From positions 1 through 64,000 of the forward strand of contig NZ_AGUF01000065.1 in assembly GCF_000236785.1 (NCBI RefSeq): a DNA stretch of 64,000 bases, given 5' to 3'. Every line of letters starts with the position of its first letter. Position 1 is the first letter of the stretch. Source of the stretch: Achromobacter arsenitoxydans SY8 (lineage in GTDB: Bacteria; Pseudomonadota; Gammaproteobacteria; Burkholderiales; Burkholderiaceae_B). Shown here piece after piece: positions 51,684-61,832 of this stretch. The notes beneath the pieces are model-generated. The model did no database searches. It was not told where the DNA came from and saw only the letters and a list, made by a program, of their open reading frames with translations. Both the position numbers and the translations under genes were made by a program.

Positions 51684-51697
51684 TTGATGCAAGTCAA
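51684..51697 (+). promoter_or_regulatory. FNR/Anr-type box of the azurin promoter
   Basis: TTGAT-GCAA-GTCAA is a perfect match to TTGAT-N4-RTCAA. A -10-like TACACT at 51720-51725 puts the start near 51732, so the box is centred close to -41.5. Confidence 0.75.
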
Positions 51698-51797
51698 TAG
51701 TGCGAATGCGGACTGGTCCTACACTGGCCCGCGGCGGCAACGGCGTCTGCATATGGCTGGCGCACGTGCATCGACCGCTGTGTCATCGGAGAGATTC

Positions 51798-52247
51798 ATG
51801 CTGGCAAAAGCCACCCTAGCCATTCTTCTATCTGCAGCCAGCCTGCCCGTGCTGGCCGCGCAATGCGAAGCCACCGTCGAAAGCAACGACGCCATGCAGT
51901 TCAACACCAAGGAAATCGTTGTTGACAAGAGCTGCAAGGAATTCACCGTGCATCTCAAGCATGTCGGCAAGATGGCGAAGGTCGCCATGGGCCACAACTG
52001 GGTGCTCACCAAAGACGCGGACAAGCAGGCCGTCGCTACCGACGGCATGGGCGCCGGCCTGGCCCAGGACTACGTGAAGGCGGGCGACACCCGCGTCATC
52101 GCCCATACCAAGGTCATCGGCGGCGGCGAAGCCGACTCCGTGAAGTTCGATGTTTCCAAGCTCGCCGCTGGCGAGAACTATGCTTTCTTCTGCTCCTTCC
52201 CCGGCCACTGGGCCATGATGAAGGGCACGCTGAAAATCGGCGGCTGA
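51798..52247 (+). CDS. azu: Azurin (type I copper protein)
   Basis: 149 aa with a 20-residue signal peptide ([20 protein letters not shown]), mature from AQCEATVES. Copper ligands are the histidine of MGHNWVLTK, the cysteine and histidine of [10 protein letters not shown] and the axial methionine of [10 protein letters not shown]. The Cys pair (QCEA / DKSCKEF) gives the usual disulfide. It is a periplasmic electron carrier able to feed denitrification enzymes and peroxidases. It is divergent from nosR and has its own FNR-type promoter, consistent with low-oxygen induction. Terminator at 52277. Confidence 0.97.
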   Translation: MLAKATLAILLSAASLPVLAAQCEATVESNDAMQFNTKEIVVDKSCKEFTVHLKHVGKMAKVAMGHNWVLTKDADKQAVATDGMGAGLAQDYVKAGDTRVIAHTKVIGGGEADSVKFDVSKLAAGENYAFFCSFPGHWAMMKGTLKIGG

Positions 52248-52276
52248 TCCCCGCCAGAGGTTCGTTGAGTGATGCC

Positions 52277-52302
52277 AAAGCCGGCCGGGGGGCCGGCTTT
52301 TT
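52277..52302 (+). terminator. Azurin terminator
   Basis: AAAGCCGGCC-GGGG-GGCCGGCTTT followed by TT, 30 bp after the stop. Confidence 0.9.
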
Positions 52303-52442
52303 CATGGCCGGCGCGAACGCGGCGCGTCCTAGTCCCTAAGGCCCAAAGCCTCTGTCCATCAGGCTTACGGAGGGGATGCGTCACCGGCATGTCATGGATT
52401 TTCCATGTACGATTACCGGTCGTGTAACTTCTGGAGCTCCTG

Positions 52443-54029
52443 ATGGAGTGGCTGCTGGACCCCGCTGCGTGGGTCGGCTTGCTTACCCTGGTCGTCCTTG
52501 AGATCGTCCTGGGCATTGATAACCTGATTTTCATCGCCATCCTGGCGGACAAGCTGCCCCCGGCGCAGCGCGATCGCGCTCGGATCATGGGGCTGAGCCT
52601 CGCGCTCATCATGCGCCTGGGCCTACTGTCGGTCATGTCGTGGCTGGTCACCTTGACCACCCCCCTGTTTACCATCGGTCCCCTGTCTCCCTCGGGGCGC
52701 GACCTCATCCTCATGACGGGTGGCCTGTTCCTGCTGTTCAAAGGCACCATGGAGCTGCACGAACGCCTGGAAGGCGGCGTGCACAGCGGCACGTCCGGGC
52801 CGCGCGTATACGCCAGCTTCTGGGTGATCGTGACGCAGATCGTGGTCCTGGACGCCGTGTTTTCGCTGGACTCCGTCATTACCGCGGTGGGCATGGTGGA
52901 TCACCTTGCAATCATGATGATCGCTGTCGTCATCGCGATCGGCATCATGCTGCTGGCCTCCAAGCCCTTGACGCGCTTCGTCAACGCGCACCCCACGGTG
53001 GTGGTGCTGTGCCTGGGCTTCCTGCTCATGATCGGTTTCTCGCTCCTGGCCGAGAGCTTCGGCTTCAAGGTGCCCAAGGGCTATCTGTACGCGGCCATCG
53101 GCTTTTCGGTGGCCATCGAGGCGCTTAACCAGGTGGCCCGCCGCAACCTGCTCAAGCTGGACGCGCGCCGCCCGATGCGCGAACGCACGGCGTCGGCCGT
53201 CCTGCGCATGCTGGGCAAGCGGCCCCCGGCCAGCGACGAGCCCGACCTGCCCAGCGCCGACGGCCCGTCGGTGCCGGCCTTCGGCGTGGAAGAGCGCAAC
53301 ATGGTCAGCGGCGTGCTGACCCTGGCCGAACGTTCCATCCGGTCCATCATGACGCCGCGCACGGACGTCTCGTGGATCAATATTGATGACGACCCCGAAA
53401 CCATCCGGCGCCAGCTCACCGAGGCCCCGCACAGCTTCTTCCCGGTCTGCCGGGGGTCGCTGGACGAAGTCCTGGGCATTGCGCGCGCCAAGGATTTGGT
53501 GGCGGACCTGATCACCGACGGCCGCGTGCGCCGCAACCGCCTGCGCGATCCCATCATCGTGCACGAGTCCATCGGCATCCTGCGCCTGATGGACACGCTC
53601 AAGCGCTCGCGCGGCCAGCTGGTGCTGGTAGCCGACGAGTTCGGCGCCATCGAGGGCCTGGTGACCCCGATCGACGTCTTCGAGGCCATCGCCGGCGAAT
53701 TCCCCGACGAAGACGAACTGCCCGACATCGTGGCCGACGGCGAGAACATCTGGAAGATCGACGGCGCGGCCGACCTGCACCATGTCGAACAGGTGCTTGA
53801 AACCGAAGGCCTGGTCGACGACGCCCAGGACTTCTCCACCCTGGCGGGCTATCTGCTGTCGCGTTTCGGACACCTGCCCAAGCCGGGCGACGTCTGCGAG
53901 TACCAGATCCACCATCAGCATTTCCGCTTTGAAGTCCTGGAAATGGATGGCCGCCGCATTGCGCTGGTGCGCGTCGAAAAACGGCCCGAAGAGCACTTTT
54001 CCGACGAAGCATCCCTGGCCAACGACTAA
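52443..54029 (+). CDS. TerC-family membrane protein with CBS and CorC/HlyC domains
   Basis: 528 aa. The N-terminal ~235 residues form a TerC domain with about seven helices and the acidic motif [20 protein letters not shown]. Two CBS domains follow ([20 protein letters not shown] ... [20 protein letters not shown]), then a C-terminal CorC/HlyC transporter-associated domain ([20 protein letters not shown]). This YoaE/YegH-like arrangement is linked to manganese or other divalent-metal efflux and exoenzyme metalation. It is 18 bp upstream of uppP and probably co-transcribed. Confidence 0.92.
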   Translation: MEWLLDPAAWVGLLTLVVLEIVLGIDNLIFIAILADKLPPAQRDRARIMGLSLALIMRLGLLSVMSWLVTLTTPLFTIGPLSPSGRDLILMTGGLFLLFKGTMELHERLEGGVHSGTSGPRVYASFWVIVTQIVVLDAVFSLDSVITAVGMVDHLAIMMIAVVIAIGIMLLASKPLTRFVNAHPTVVVLCLGFLLMIGFSLLAESFGFKVPKGYLYAAIGFSVAIEALNQVARRNLLKLDARRPMRERTASAVLRMLGKRPPASDEPDLPSADGPSVPAFGVEERNMVSGVLTLAERSIRSIMTPRTDVSWINIDDDPETIRRQLTEAPHSFFPVCRGSLDEVLGIARAKDLVADLITDGRVRRNRLRDPIIVHESIGILRLMDTLKRSRGQLVLVADEFGAIEGLVTPIDVFEAIAGEFPDEDELPDIVADGENIWKIDGAADLHHVEQVLETEGLVDDAQDFSTLAGYLLSRFGHLPKPGDVCEYQIHHQHFRFEVLEMDGRRIALVRVEKRPEEHFSDEASLAND

Positions 54030-54047
54030 CCGAGAGCCCCAAGAACC

Positions 54048-54911
54048 GTGACCGAGAACTCGCTCTATCTCTTTAAAGCTTTCATCCTGGGCATTCTGGA
54101 AGGCCTGACGGAGTTCATTCCCGTGTCCAGCACGGGCCACCTCATCCTGGTTGGCGACTGGATCAATTTCCAGTCCAGCGACGCCAAGGTGTTCGAGGTG
54201 GTGATCCAGCTGGGGTCGATTCTGGCGGTGATGTGGGTCTTCCGGGCGCGGCTGCTCAGGCTGGTCCGCGGTACGCTGACCGGCGTGCCCAGCGAGGTGG
54301 CGTTCACGCGCAACCTGCTCCTGGCGTTTCTGCCGGCCGCGGTGATCGGCGCGATCTTCATCAAGACGATCAAATCGGTGTTCTATCACCCCGCCGTGGT
54401 GGTGGTGACGCTGGTGCTGGGCGGCTTGATCATGCTGTACGTGGAACGCCGCACCCGCCATACGCCGGGCGATGCGCCGGGCGCGGCCGACGACACGGCT
54501 TCGGACGAGCGGGCGTCGGCACACACGCTGGAGCAGATCACCTGGAAGCAGGCGCTGGGCGTGGGCGTGGCGCAGTGCTTCGCGATGATTCCCGGCACGT
54601 CGCGGTCGGGCGCCACCATCATCGGCGGCATGATCGCGGGCATCCAGCGCAAGACGGCCACCGAATTCTCGTTCTTCCTGGCCATGCCGACCATGCTGGG
54701 CGCGGCGGCCTACGACATGTACAAGAACTTCGGGGTGCTAACCCAGCATGACCTGTCGGGCATCGCGGTGGGCTTCGTCGCCGCGTTCCTGAGCGCCATG
54801 GTGGTGGTCCGCGCGGTGCTGCGCTTCGTGGCCAACCACACCTATCGCGTGTTCGCCTGGTACCGCATCATCTTCGGCGGCGTCGTTGCCGCCTGGATTT
54901 TCACGCGCTGA
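54048..54911 (+). CDS. uppP: Undecaprenyl-diphosphatase UppP (BacA)
   Basis: 287 aa from a GTG. Family motifs: LGILEGLTEFIPVSSTGHLI (the E-x-x-x-E and P-V-S-S-T-G-H catalytic region) and FAMIPGTSRSGATIIGGMIA (P-G-x-S-R-S-G). It has about eight membrane helices. It recycles undecaprenyl diphosphate to the monophosphate carrier for peptidoglycan and polysaccharide synthesis and confers bacitracin tolerance. A bidirectional terminator separates it from lpxH. Confidence 0.96.
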   Translation: MTENSLYLFKAFILGILEGLTEFIPVSSTGHLILVGDWINFQSSDAKVFEVVIQLGSILAVMWVFRARLLRLVRGTLTGVPSEVAFTRNLLLAFLPAAVIGAIFIKTIKSVFYHPAVVVVTLVLGGLIMLYVERRTRHTPGDAPGAADDTASDERASAHTLEQITWKQALGVGVAQCFAMIPGTSRSGATIIGGMIAGIQRKTATEFSFFLAMPTMLGAAAYDMYKNFGVLTQHDLSGIAVGFVAAFLSAMVVVRAVLRFVANHTYRVFAWYRIIFGGVVAAWIFTR

Positions 54912-54935
54912 GCGGCTCGCCGCCGGGCGCGAATG

Positions 54936-54972
54936 AAAAAGGGGCCGCTCTGATGGAGCGGCCCCTTTTTTT
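54936..54972. terminator. Bidirectional terminator between uppP and lpxH
   Basis: GGGGCCGCTC-TGATG-GAGCGGCCCC is flanked by five A and seven T residues; it serves both convergent genes. Confidence 0.93.
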
Positions 54973-54999
54973 GACTGCGCTGCGCCTTGCGCCCCAGCG

Positions 55000-55773
55000 C
55001 TACGACTCCGTTTCCAGGTCGTAGAATTCGAGGCCGTCGCGGTCGATGACCAGCCAGCCGCCGCGGGGCGGCGACACGTGGTCGCAGTCCCAGTCGGGCA
55101 GCACCCAGCGTTCGCGCTTCTGGCCATCCACGTCCAGCACGTGGCGGGCGGGCCGGTGCGTGTGGCCGTGCACCAGGACGCGCACGCCGGTCTCGCGGAA
55201 GATCGCTTCGATGGCGCCCGCGTTGACGTCCATGATTTCCATGGATTTCGTCTGGTTGGCCGCCTGGCTTTCGCCGCGGGCCTGCTGCGCCATCGCCAGC
55301 CGTTCGGGAATGGTCTTGGACAGGAATTCGGCCTGCCACTGCGGATTGCGCACCATCTTGCGGAACTGCTGATAGGCGGCGTCGTCGGTACAGAATTCGT
55401 CGCCGTGGGTCAGCAGGACCTGGCCGAAGTCCGTCTGCAGCAGCGCCGGCTCGGGCAGCAGGCTGGCGCCCACGGCCTTGGCCAGCTCTTCCCCGATGAG
55501 GAAGTCGCGGTTGCCGCGGCCCAGCCACACCGGGATGCGGGCGGCCGTGTCCCGAAGCGCCGTCAGCGCCGTGGCAAGCCACGGCGGCGCGGCGCGGATC
55601 ACGTCGTCGCCGATCCAGGCGTCGAAGATGTCGCCCGGCAACAGCAGGGCGGCAGCCTCTTCTTGCGCGGCTTGCAGGAAGGCCAGGAAGGCCTCCGAGG
55701 TGGCCGGCGTGGCCGGCCCCAGATGCAGGTCGGAAGCCAGCCAGATCGGACCGGACAGGGCGATCTTATTCAA
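55000..55773 (-). CDS. lpxH: UDP-2,3-diacylglucosamine diphosphatase LpxH
   Basis: 257 aa, calcineurin-like phosphoesterase. Metal-binding motifs in order: WLASDLHLG (D-x-H), [26 protein letters not shown] (G-N-R-D) and [12 protein letters not shown]. It cleaves UDP-2,3-diacylglucosamine to lipid X in lipid A synthesis at the inner membrane. The start lies eight bases inside the end of the upstream cyclophilin gene, giving a TPR-cyclophilin-lpxH operon. Confidence 0.95.
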   Translation of the reverse strand: MNKIALSGPIWLASDLHLGPATPATSEAFLAFLQAAQEEAAALLLPGDIFDAWIGDDVIRAAPPWLATALTALRDTAARIPVWLGRGNRDFLIGEELAKAVGASLLPEPALLQTDFGQVLLTHGDEFCTDDAAYQQFRKMVRNPQWQAEFLSKTIPERLAMAQQARGESQAANQTKSMEIMDVNAGAIEAIFRETGVRVLVHGHTHRPARHVLDVDGQKRERWVLPDWDCDHVSPPRGGWLVIDRDGLEFYDLETES

Positions 55774-56413
55774 GAACTTCGGCCTTCTCGATGATCACGT
55801 CTTCGTTCGGGACGTTCTGGTGGAAGCCCTTGTTGCCGGTCTTCACGCCCTTGATCTTGTCGACCACGTCGGTGCCCTCGGTGACGGCGCCGAACACGGC
55901 GTAGCCCCAGCCGTTCGGCGTGGGCGACGTGAAGTTCAGGAAGTCGTTGTTGGAAACGTTGATGAAGAACTGGGCGGTGGCCGAGTGCGGGTCGCTGGTG
56001 CGGGCCATGGCGAGCGTGTACTTGTCGTTCTTCAGGCCGTTGTTGGCTTCGTTTTCGATCGGGGCGTGGGTCTGCTTTTGCTTCATGCCGGGCTCGAAAC
56101 CGCCGCCCTGGACCATGAAGCCGTCGATCACGCGGTGGAACACCGTGCCGTTGTAGAAGCCTTCCTTGACGTAGGTCAGGAAGTTCTCGACCGACTTCGG
56201 AGCCTTGGCGGCGTCCAGGGTGATGACCATGTCGCCTTGGTTCGTTTGGAGCTTGACGCGGGGATTGGTGCTCATGGCTTTTGTGCCTTCAGAGGTGGAG
56301 GTGGAAGAAGAGGCTGCCGGGGCGGCGCTGACGACCGCTGGCGCGAATGCAGCCAGCGCGAACGAGCACGCCGTCAGGCGCAGCAGGTGAAGAGGGGAGT
56401 AACGGGACATCAT
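55766..56413 (-). CDS. Cyclophilin-type peptidyl-prolyl isomerase with export signal and an internal cytoplasmic start
   Basis: 215 aa. The first ~31 residues are a signal peptide ([20 protein letters not shown]), followed by a Ser/Thr linker ([14 protein letters not shown]). A complete PpiB-like domain then begins at its own methionine ([20 protein letters not shown], start at 56274). [20 protein letters not shown] and [13 protein letters not shown] carry the catalytic arginine and phenylalanine. GAAGG about 12 bases before the inner ATG could allow a second, cytoplasmic product. The arrangement suggests a fusion between a periplasmic and a cytoplasmic paralogue. Confidence 0.88.
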   Translation of the reverse strand: MMSRYSPLHLLRLTACSFALAAFAPAVVSAAPAASSSTSTSEGTKAMSTNPRVKLQTNQGDMVITLDAAKAPKSVENFLTYVKEGFYNGTVFHRVIDGFMVQGGGFEPGMKQKQTHAPIENEANNGLKNDKYTLAMARTSDPHSATAQFFINVSNNDFLNFTSPTPNGWGYAVFGAVTEGTDVVDKIKGVKTGNKGFHQNVPNEDVIIEKAEVLE

Positions 56414-57093
56414 TTGCCTTGTTTTTCCTTCAACATTGTTTCAACTTCGCGGACCTTTTCCTGCATGCCGGGCACGCCGTCGCCGGCTGCCTTCTTATAG
56501 GTCCGCAATGCCTGCATGAGTTGCAGGTCGCCAAGATTGGCGCGCGCGGCGGCGTAGCCGGGGTCGGCGCGCAAGGCCATTTGCAGGGCATCCTGCGCCC
56601 GCTCGAGTTCGCCGCGGCTTGCATATAGAGCGGCAAGGTTGTTCCAGGGTTCCGGCAATTCCGGGAACCGGGTGGTCATTTCGGTATAGACGTCGATGGC
56701 TTCGCCCGTGCGGTCCAGCGCGGCCAGCGCGCGCGCATGCTGGAACATCAATTGGACGTCGGTGCCGCGCTGGTCCTTGATGTCGGCCTGGCGCTTTTCG
56801 ATCATCGCCAGCGCTTCTTCGTTCTTGCCGTTGTTCAGCAGGCGTTCGATGTGGGTCGTGATCTGCGAGGCGGACGGCTCCAGGCGGGTGTCCAGGCTGG
56901 GCTTGGCGGCCTCCAGCAGCTTGGCCAGGGAGTCCCAGCCGCCCTCGGGCGGGATCGGATCCAGGGTGGTGCGGGAGGCGTTGGGGTTCGCTCCCCCGCC
57001 GCCGCTCATCGACTGGGCGACAGAGACGCCAAGCGGCGCGCCGGCCAGGGCCAGGGCGAGCAGGGCAACGCGAAAACGCGGCTTGATAGTCAC
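56410..57093 (-). CDS. Secreted tetratricopeptide-repeat protein
   Basis: 227 aa with a signal peptide ([20 protein letters not shown]). A Gly-rich patch ([20 protein letters not shown]) precedes helical TPR-like repeats, clearest at [20 protein letters not shown] and [20 protein letters not shown] followed by [20 protein letters not shown]. It is probably periplasmic and a scaffold for protein contacts; the partner is unknown. It overlaps the cyclophilin start by four bases, so the two are co-translated. Confidence 0.85.
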   Translation of the reverse strand: MTIKPRFRVALLALALAGAPLGVSVAQSMSGGGGANPNASRTTLDPIPPEGGWDSLAKLLEAAKPSLDTRLEPSASQITTHIERLLNNGKNEEALAMIEKRQADIKDQRGTDVQLMFQHARALAALDRTGEAIDVYTEMTTRFPELPEPWNNLAALYASRGELERAQDALQMALRADPGYAAARANLGDLQLMQALRTYKKAAGDGVPGMQEKVREVETMLKEKQGK

Positions 57094-57454
57094 GTGGGGT
57101 TCCGTTAAAAGTCTTGGCCGGCCGGCGCTTACGCGCGCGGCCGGGCCGCTTGCTATACTTGACGACCGCCATTTTAGCCCCGGTTAGGGTTTTGGCTTGA
57201 GAACTAGCCACCGAGTAGCCACTGAGCAGCCGCCGAGCCATCGACCTTGGTCAATGAACTTGGCCACTGCGCCCCGGGACTGGACGCCGATGCCCTGGCG
57301 GAAAGTCCCGGCTGCCGGAACGGGCCTCCGACCGGCCGTTCAAATTGGACAACGGGGCAAGTGGGGCAAATGGGGCGGCACGCATCGACGGTATCGTCCG
57401 TCGACTGCAACCTTCCGGAACCGCCACGGAATACTAAACGAAGCCTAGAGCGCC
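57094..57454. other. Divergent promoter region TPR gene / cysS
   Basis: 361 bp without a credible gene. It holds a possible -10 (TATACT at about 57154), three tandem 11-mers at 57206-57238 and a G-rich run of GGGGCAA-type repeats near 57353-57376. No T-box or other riboswitch pattern is apparent. Confidence 0.4.
57206..57238. repeat. Three tandem 11-bp repeats upstream of cysS
   Basis: AGCCACCGAGT, AGCCACTGAGC and AGCCGCCGAGC run head to tail with no gap. Confidence 0.65.
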
Positions 57455-58909
<1,455 letters not shown>

Positions 58910-58929
58910 AGTCCCAGGATACGCCCGAC

Positions 58930-59574
58930 ATGTCCACTGCAGATCTCGAGATTCCCAAGCCTGAATATTGGGAAGCCGCCGTAGCCCACTTGATGCGGCG
59001 CGACCGCATCCTGAAAAAGATCATCCCCCAGCACCCCGAGGTCTGGCTGACCTCGCGCGGCACGCCGTTCGTGACGCTGGCGCGGGCGATCATCGGGCAG
59101 CAGATTTCCACCAAGGCGGCCGATGCCGCCTGGACCAAGTTCATCGACGCCGTGGGCAAACGCCCGACGCCCGTCGCCGTGCTGCGCGTGGGCGTGGAAG
59201 GCCTGCGCAAGGCCGGCCTGTCGCAGCGCAAGGCCGAATACGTGCAGGATCTTGCCGTGCATTTCGGCGAGCGCCGCGTCCATCCCGAGAAGTGGGCGGC
59301 CATGGACGACGAGGCCGTCATTTCCGAGTTGATCGCCATCCGCGGCATCGGACGCTGGACGGCAGAGATGTTTTTGATTTTCAATCTACAGCGGCCTGAT
59401 GTCCTGCCGCTGGATGATCCTGGGTTGCTCAAGGCAATCTCGCTACACTATTTCAGCGGTGAGCCTGTCTCTCGCTTCGAGGCTCGCGAAGTCTCGTTGG
59501 CATGGCAACCCTGGCGTACCGTGGCAACCTGGTATTTGTGGCGCAGTCTGGAACCGACGCCGGTCCAATACTGA
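58930..59574 (+). CDS. HhH-GPD DNA glycosylase (3-methyladenine glycosylase, AlkA-like)
   Basis: 214 aa from the ATG at 58930 (AGGA about ten bases upstream); an in-frame ATG at 58894 would add 12 residues and overlap cysS. The helix-hairpin-helix and Gly/Pro-rich loop are IAIRGIGRWTAEMFLIFNLQ, then RPDVLPLDDPGLLKAISLHY with the catalytic aspartate. FVTLARAIIGQQISTKAADA is the substrate-side helix. It excises alkylated purines from DNA. It lacks the AlkA N-terminal domain and Ada fusion. It sits between cysS and accA, likely co-transcribed. Confidence 0.9.
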   Translation: MSTADLEIPKPEYWEAAVAHLMRRDRILKKIIPQHPEVWLTSRGTPFVTLARAIIGQQISTKAADAAWTKFIDAVGKRPTPVAVLRVGVEGLRKAGLSQRKAEYVQDLAVHFGERRVHPEKWAAMDDEAVISELIAIRGIGRWTAEMFLIFNLQRPDVLPLDDPGLLKAISLHYFSGEPVSRFEAREVSLAWQPWRTVATWYLWRSLEPTPVQY

Positions 59575-59610
59575 CGCAAGCCAGGCAGCCCATCTACGGA
59601 ACCACACTAC

Positions 59611-60576
59611 ATGCGCAATACATTTCTGGAATTTGAACAGCCGCTCGCCGAGCTTGAGAACAAGATCGAGCAGCTGCGCTATGTGCAGGCCGATTCGGCA
59701 GTAGACATCTCCGACGAAATCGGACGTCTGCAGCAGAAGAGCCAGACGCTGGCCAAAGAGATCTACGCCAAGCTGACGCCCTGGCAGACGGCGCTCGTCG
59801 CCCGCCATCCCCAGCGTCCCTACACGCTGGACTACGTGCGTGAGATGTTCACCGACTTCCACGAGCTGCACGGCGATCGCATGTACGCCGACGACCAGTC
59901 CATCGTGGGCGGCCTGGCGCGCTTCAATGGCACGCCGTGCATGGTGATCGGCCACCAGAAGGGCCGCGACACCAAAGAGCGCGCCGCACGGAATTTCGGC
60001 ATGCCGCGTCCCGAGGGCTACCGCAAGGCCCTGCGCCTGATGCGCCTGGCTGAAAAATTCGGCATCCCCGTATTCACCTTTGTGGACACCCCGGGCGCCT
60101 ATCCCGGCATCGGCGCCGAAGAGCGCGGCCAGTCCGAAGCCATCGGCCACAATCTGTACGCCATGGCCGAACTGAAGGTGCCCGTGATCTGCACGATCAT
60201 CGGCGAAGGCGGTTCGGGCGGCGCCCTGGCCATTGCGGTGGGCAACGCCGTGCTGATGCTGCAGTACGCCACCTACGCCGTGATCTCGCCCGAAGGCTGC
60301 GCGTCGATCCTCTGGCGCAGCGCCGACAAGGCGCCCGACGCCGCCGAGGCCCTGGCCATCATCGCGCCTCGTCTGAAGGACCTGGGCCTGGTGGACCGCG
60401 TCGTCAACGAACCGGTGGGCGGCGCCCATCGCGATCCCCGCGTCATGGCGCGCCTGCTGCGCCGCGCCCTGGGCGACGCCCTGCGCCAGCTGCAGGACCT
60501 GACGCCCGAACAGCTCGTGGAACAGCGCGTCCAGCGCCTGCTGTCCTACGGCGCCTACCAGGAAGTGCGCGCCTGA
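59611..60576 (+). CDS. accA: Acetyl-CoA carboxylase carboxyltransferase subunit alpha
   Basis: 321 aa. N-terminal helix [20 protein letters not shown], then the crotonase-like core with [40 protein letters not shown] and [20 protein letters not shown], which form the carboxybiotin/acetyl-CoA site. It pairs with AccD (not in this window) to make malonyl-CoA for fatty acid synthesis. It lies between the glycosylase and tilS, the usual beta-proteobacterial order. Confidence 0.97.
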   Translation: MRNTFLEFEQPLAELENKIEQLRYVQADSAVDISDEIGRLQQKSQTLAKEIYAKLTPWQTALVARHPQRPYTLDYVREMFTDFHELHGDRMYADDQSIVGGLARFNGTPCMVIGHQKGRDTKERAARNFGMPRPEGYRKALRLMRLAEKFGIPVFTFVDTPGAYPGIGAEERGQSEAIGHNLYAMAELKVPVICTIIGEGGSGGALAIAVGNAVLMLQYATYAVISPEGCASILWRSADKAPDAAEALAIIAPRLKDLGLVDRVVNEPVGGAHRDPRVMARLLRRALGDALRQLQDLTPEQLVEQRVQRLLSYGAYQEVRA

Positions 60577-60637
60577 CGCGCCAGCGGGGCCGGCGTTCGC
60601 CCGGCGCTGCAGACCACGCGCATCGCGCCTGTCCCCC

Positions 60638-61702
60638 ATGACCGACGTCCCCGTGCCCGAACCCACGCTTCGGGCCGAGGCGGGCGCCGGGCCATCCCTT
60701 CCCGTTTCAGCTGAACTCGCCGCGGCCCTGCGCCGGACGCTCCAGGCATTGCCCGAGCATCCGCGCCGCATCGCCGTGGCCTTCAGCGGCGGCGCGGACT
60801 CGGCCATGCTGGCCGTGCATGCGGCCGCCGTCGCGCCGGCCCTGGGCATGGACGTTGCGCTGTTTCATGTGCACCACGGCCTGCAGGCCGATGCCGACGC
60901 CTGGGCGCAGCAGGCGCGCGCCTTGGGTGCAATGCTGTCCCTGCCGCTCTTCGAGGCCCGCGTCCAGGTCGAGCAGGCGGCCGGCAAGGGCATCGAGGCC
61001 GCTGCGCGCGACGCGCGCTATGCGGCCCTGGCCCGGCTGGCGCACGAACATGGAATCGGCCACGTGCTGCTGGCCCACCACCGCAACGACCAGGCGGAAA
61101 CCGTGCTGCTGCGTCTGCTGCGCGGCACCGGCCTGGCAGGCATGGCGGCCATGGCCCAGCGCTCGCAGCGCGACGGGGTGGCCTATCTGCGTCCCTGGCT
61201 GGACCAGGAGCGCGCGGCCATCCTGTTGGCGGCGGACGCGGTGCAGGCCGCCAGCGGCTGGCGCCCCGTGCAGGACCCCACCAACGCCGATCCGCGATAC
61301 ACCCGCGCCGCGCTGCGCGAATTGCTGGCGCCGGCGCTGGACGCCCGCTGGCCGGGCTGGCGTGGCATCGTCGCGCGCCATGCGCGGCACATGGCCGAGG
61401 CGGCCGAGATCCTGGATGAAGTGGCGCGGGAAGACTTCTTGAAACTGGATCCCAGCCCCGACGGCGCCAGTTTTTCGCTGCAGGCATGGCGCGGCCTGTC
61501 GCCCGCCCGCCAGGCGCAGGTGCTGCGCCACTGGCTGGAAATGAACGGCGCCCGCATGCCGACGGATGCGCGTATGGCGGACTTGCTGCGGCAGCTGCGC
61601 GGCCTGCACAGCCTGGGCCACGACCGCCAGTTGCGGGTGGAGCAGGCGGGGCATGTGATCCGCTGCCACCGCGGCCGCGTGTGGGTGGAATCCCGCGCCT
61701 AG
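60638..61702 (+). CDS. tilS: tRNA(Ile)-lysidine synthetase TilS
   Basis: 354 aa. PP-loop ATPase motif VAFSGGADSAMLAVHAAAVA (S-G-G-x-D-S) near residue 48, LFHVHHGLQADADAWAQQAR and LLAHHRNDQAETVLLRLLRG with the catalytic histidines/aspartate, and SQRDGVAYLRPWLDQERAAI. The C-terminal domain is short. It converts C34 of the tRNA-Ile CAU anticodon to lysidine in the cytoplasm. It is 61 bp after accA. A palindrome follows at 61740. Confidence 0.95.
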   Translation: MTDVPVPEPTLRAEAGAGPSLPVSAELAAALRRTLQALPEHPRRIAVAFSGGADSAMLAVHAAAVAPALGMDVALFHVHHGLQADADAWAQQARALGAMLSLPLFEARVQVEQAAGKGIEAAARDARYAALARLAHEHGIGHVLLAHHRNDQAETVLLRLLRGTGLAGMAAMAQRSQRDGVAYLRPWLDQERAAILLAADAVQAASGWRPVQDPTNADPRYTRAALRELLAPALDARWPGWRGIVARHARHMAEAAEILDEVAREDFLKLDPSPDGASFSLQAWRGLSPARQAQVLRHWLEMNGARMPTDARMADLLRQLRGLHSLGHDRQLRVEQAGHVIRCHRGRVWVESRA

Positions 61703-61739
61703 CGCCCGATTGTTAAAAAATCCACCCAGGAATGGACAT

Positions 61740-61766
61740 AAATTTGCGCAAACTGCGCAAATTTTT
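61740..61766 (+). terminator. Palindrome between tilS and lysC (terminator or operator)
   Basis: AAATTTGCGC-AAACT-GCGCAAATTT is a perfect 10-bp inverted repeat followed by two more T residues. It directly precedes a possible lysC -10 (TAGAAT at about 61777), so it could be an operator instead. Confidence 0.5.
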
Positions 61767-61832
61767 ACCGTCGCGCTAGAATATATGGTTTGCCCGTCAA
61801 CAATTTCGGCGGGTCTCCAGCCAGAGCACGAG

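Noticed and set aside
61703-61832. Lysine riboswitch before lysC
   Set aside because: The leader is short (about 50 nt after the likely -10) and lacks the L-box conserved helices.
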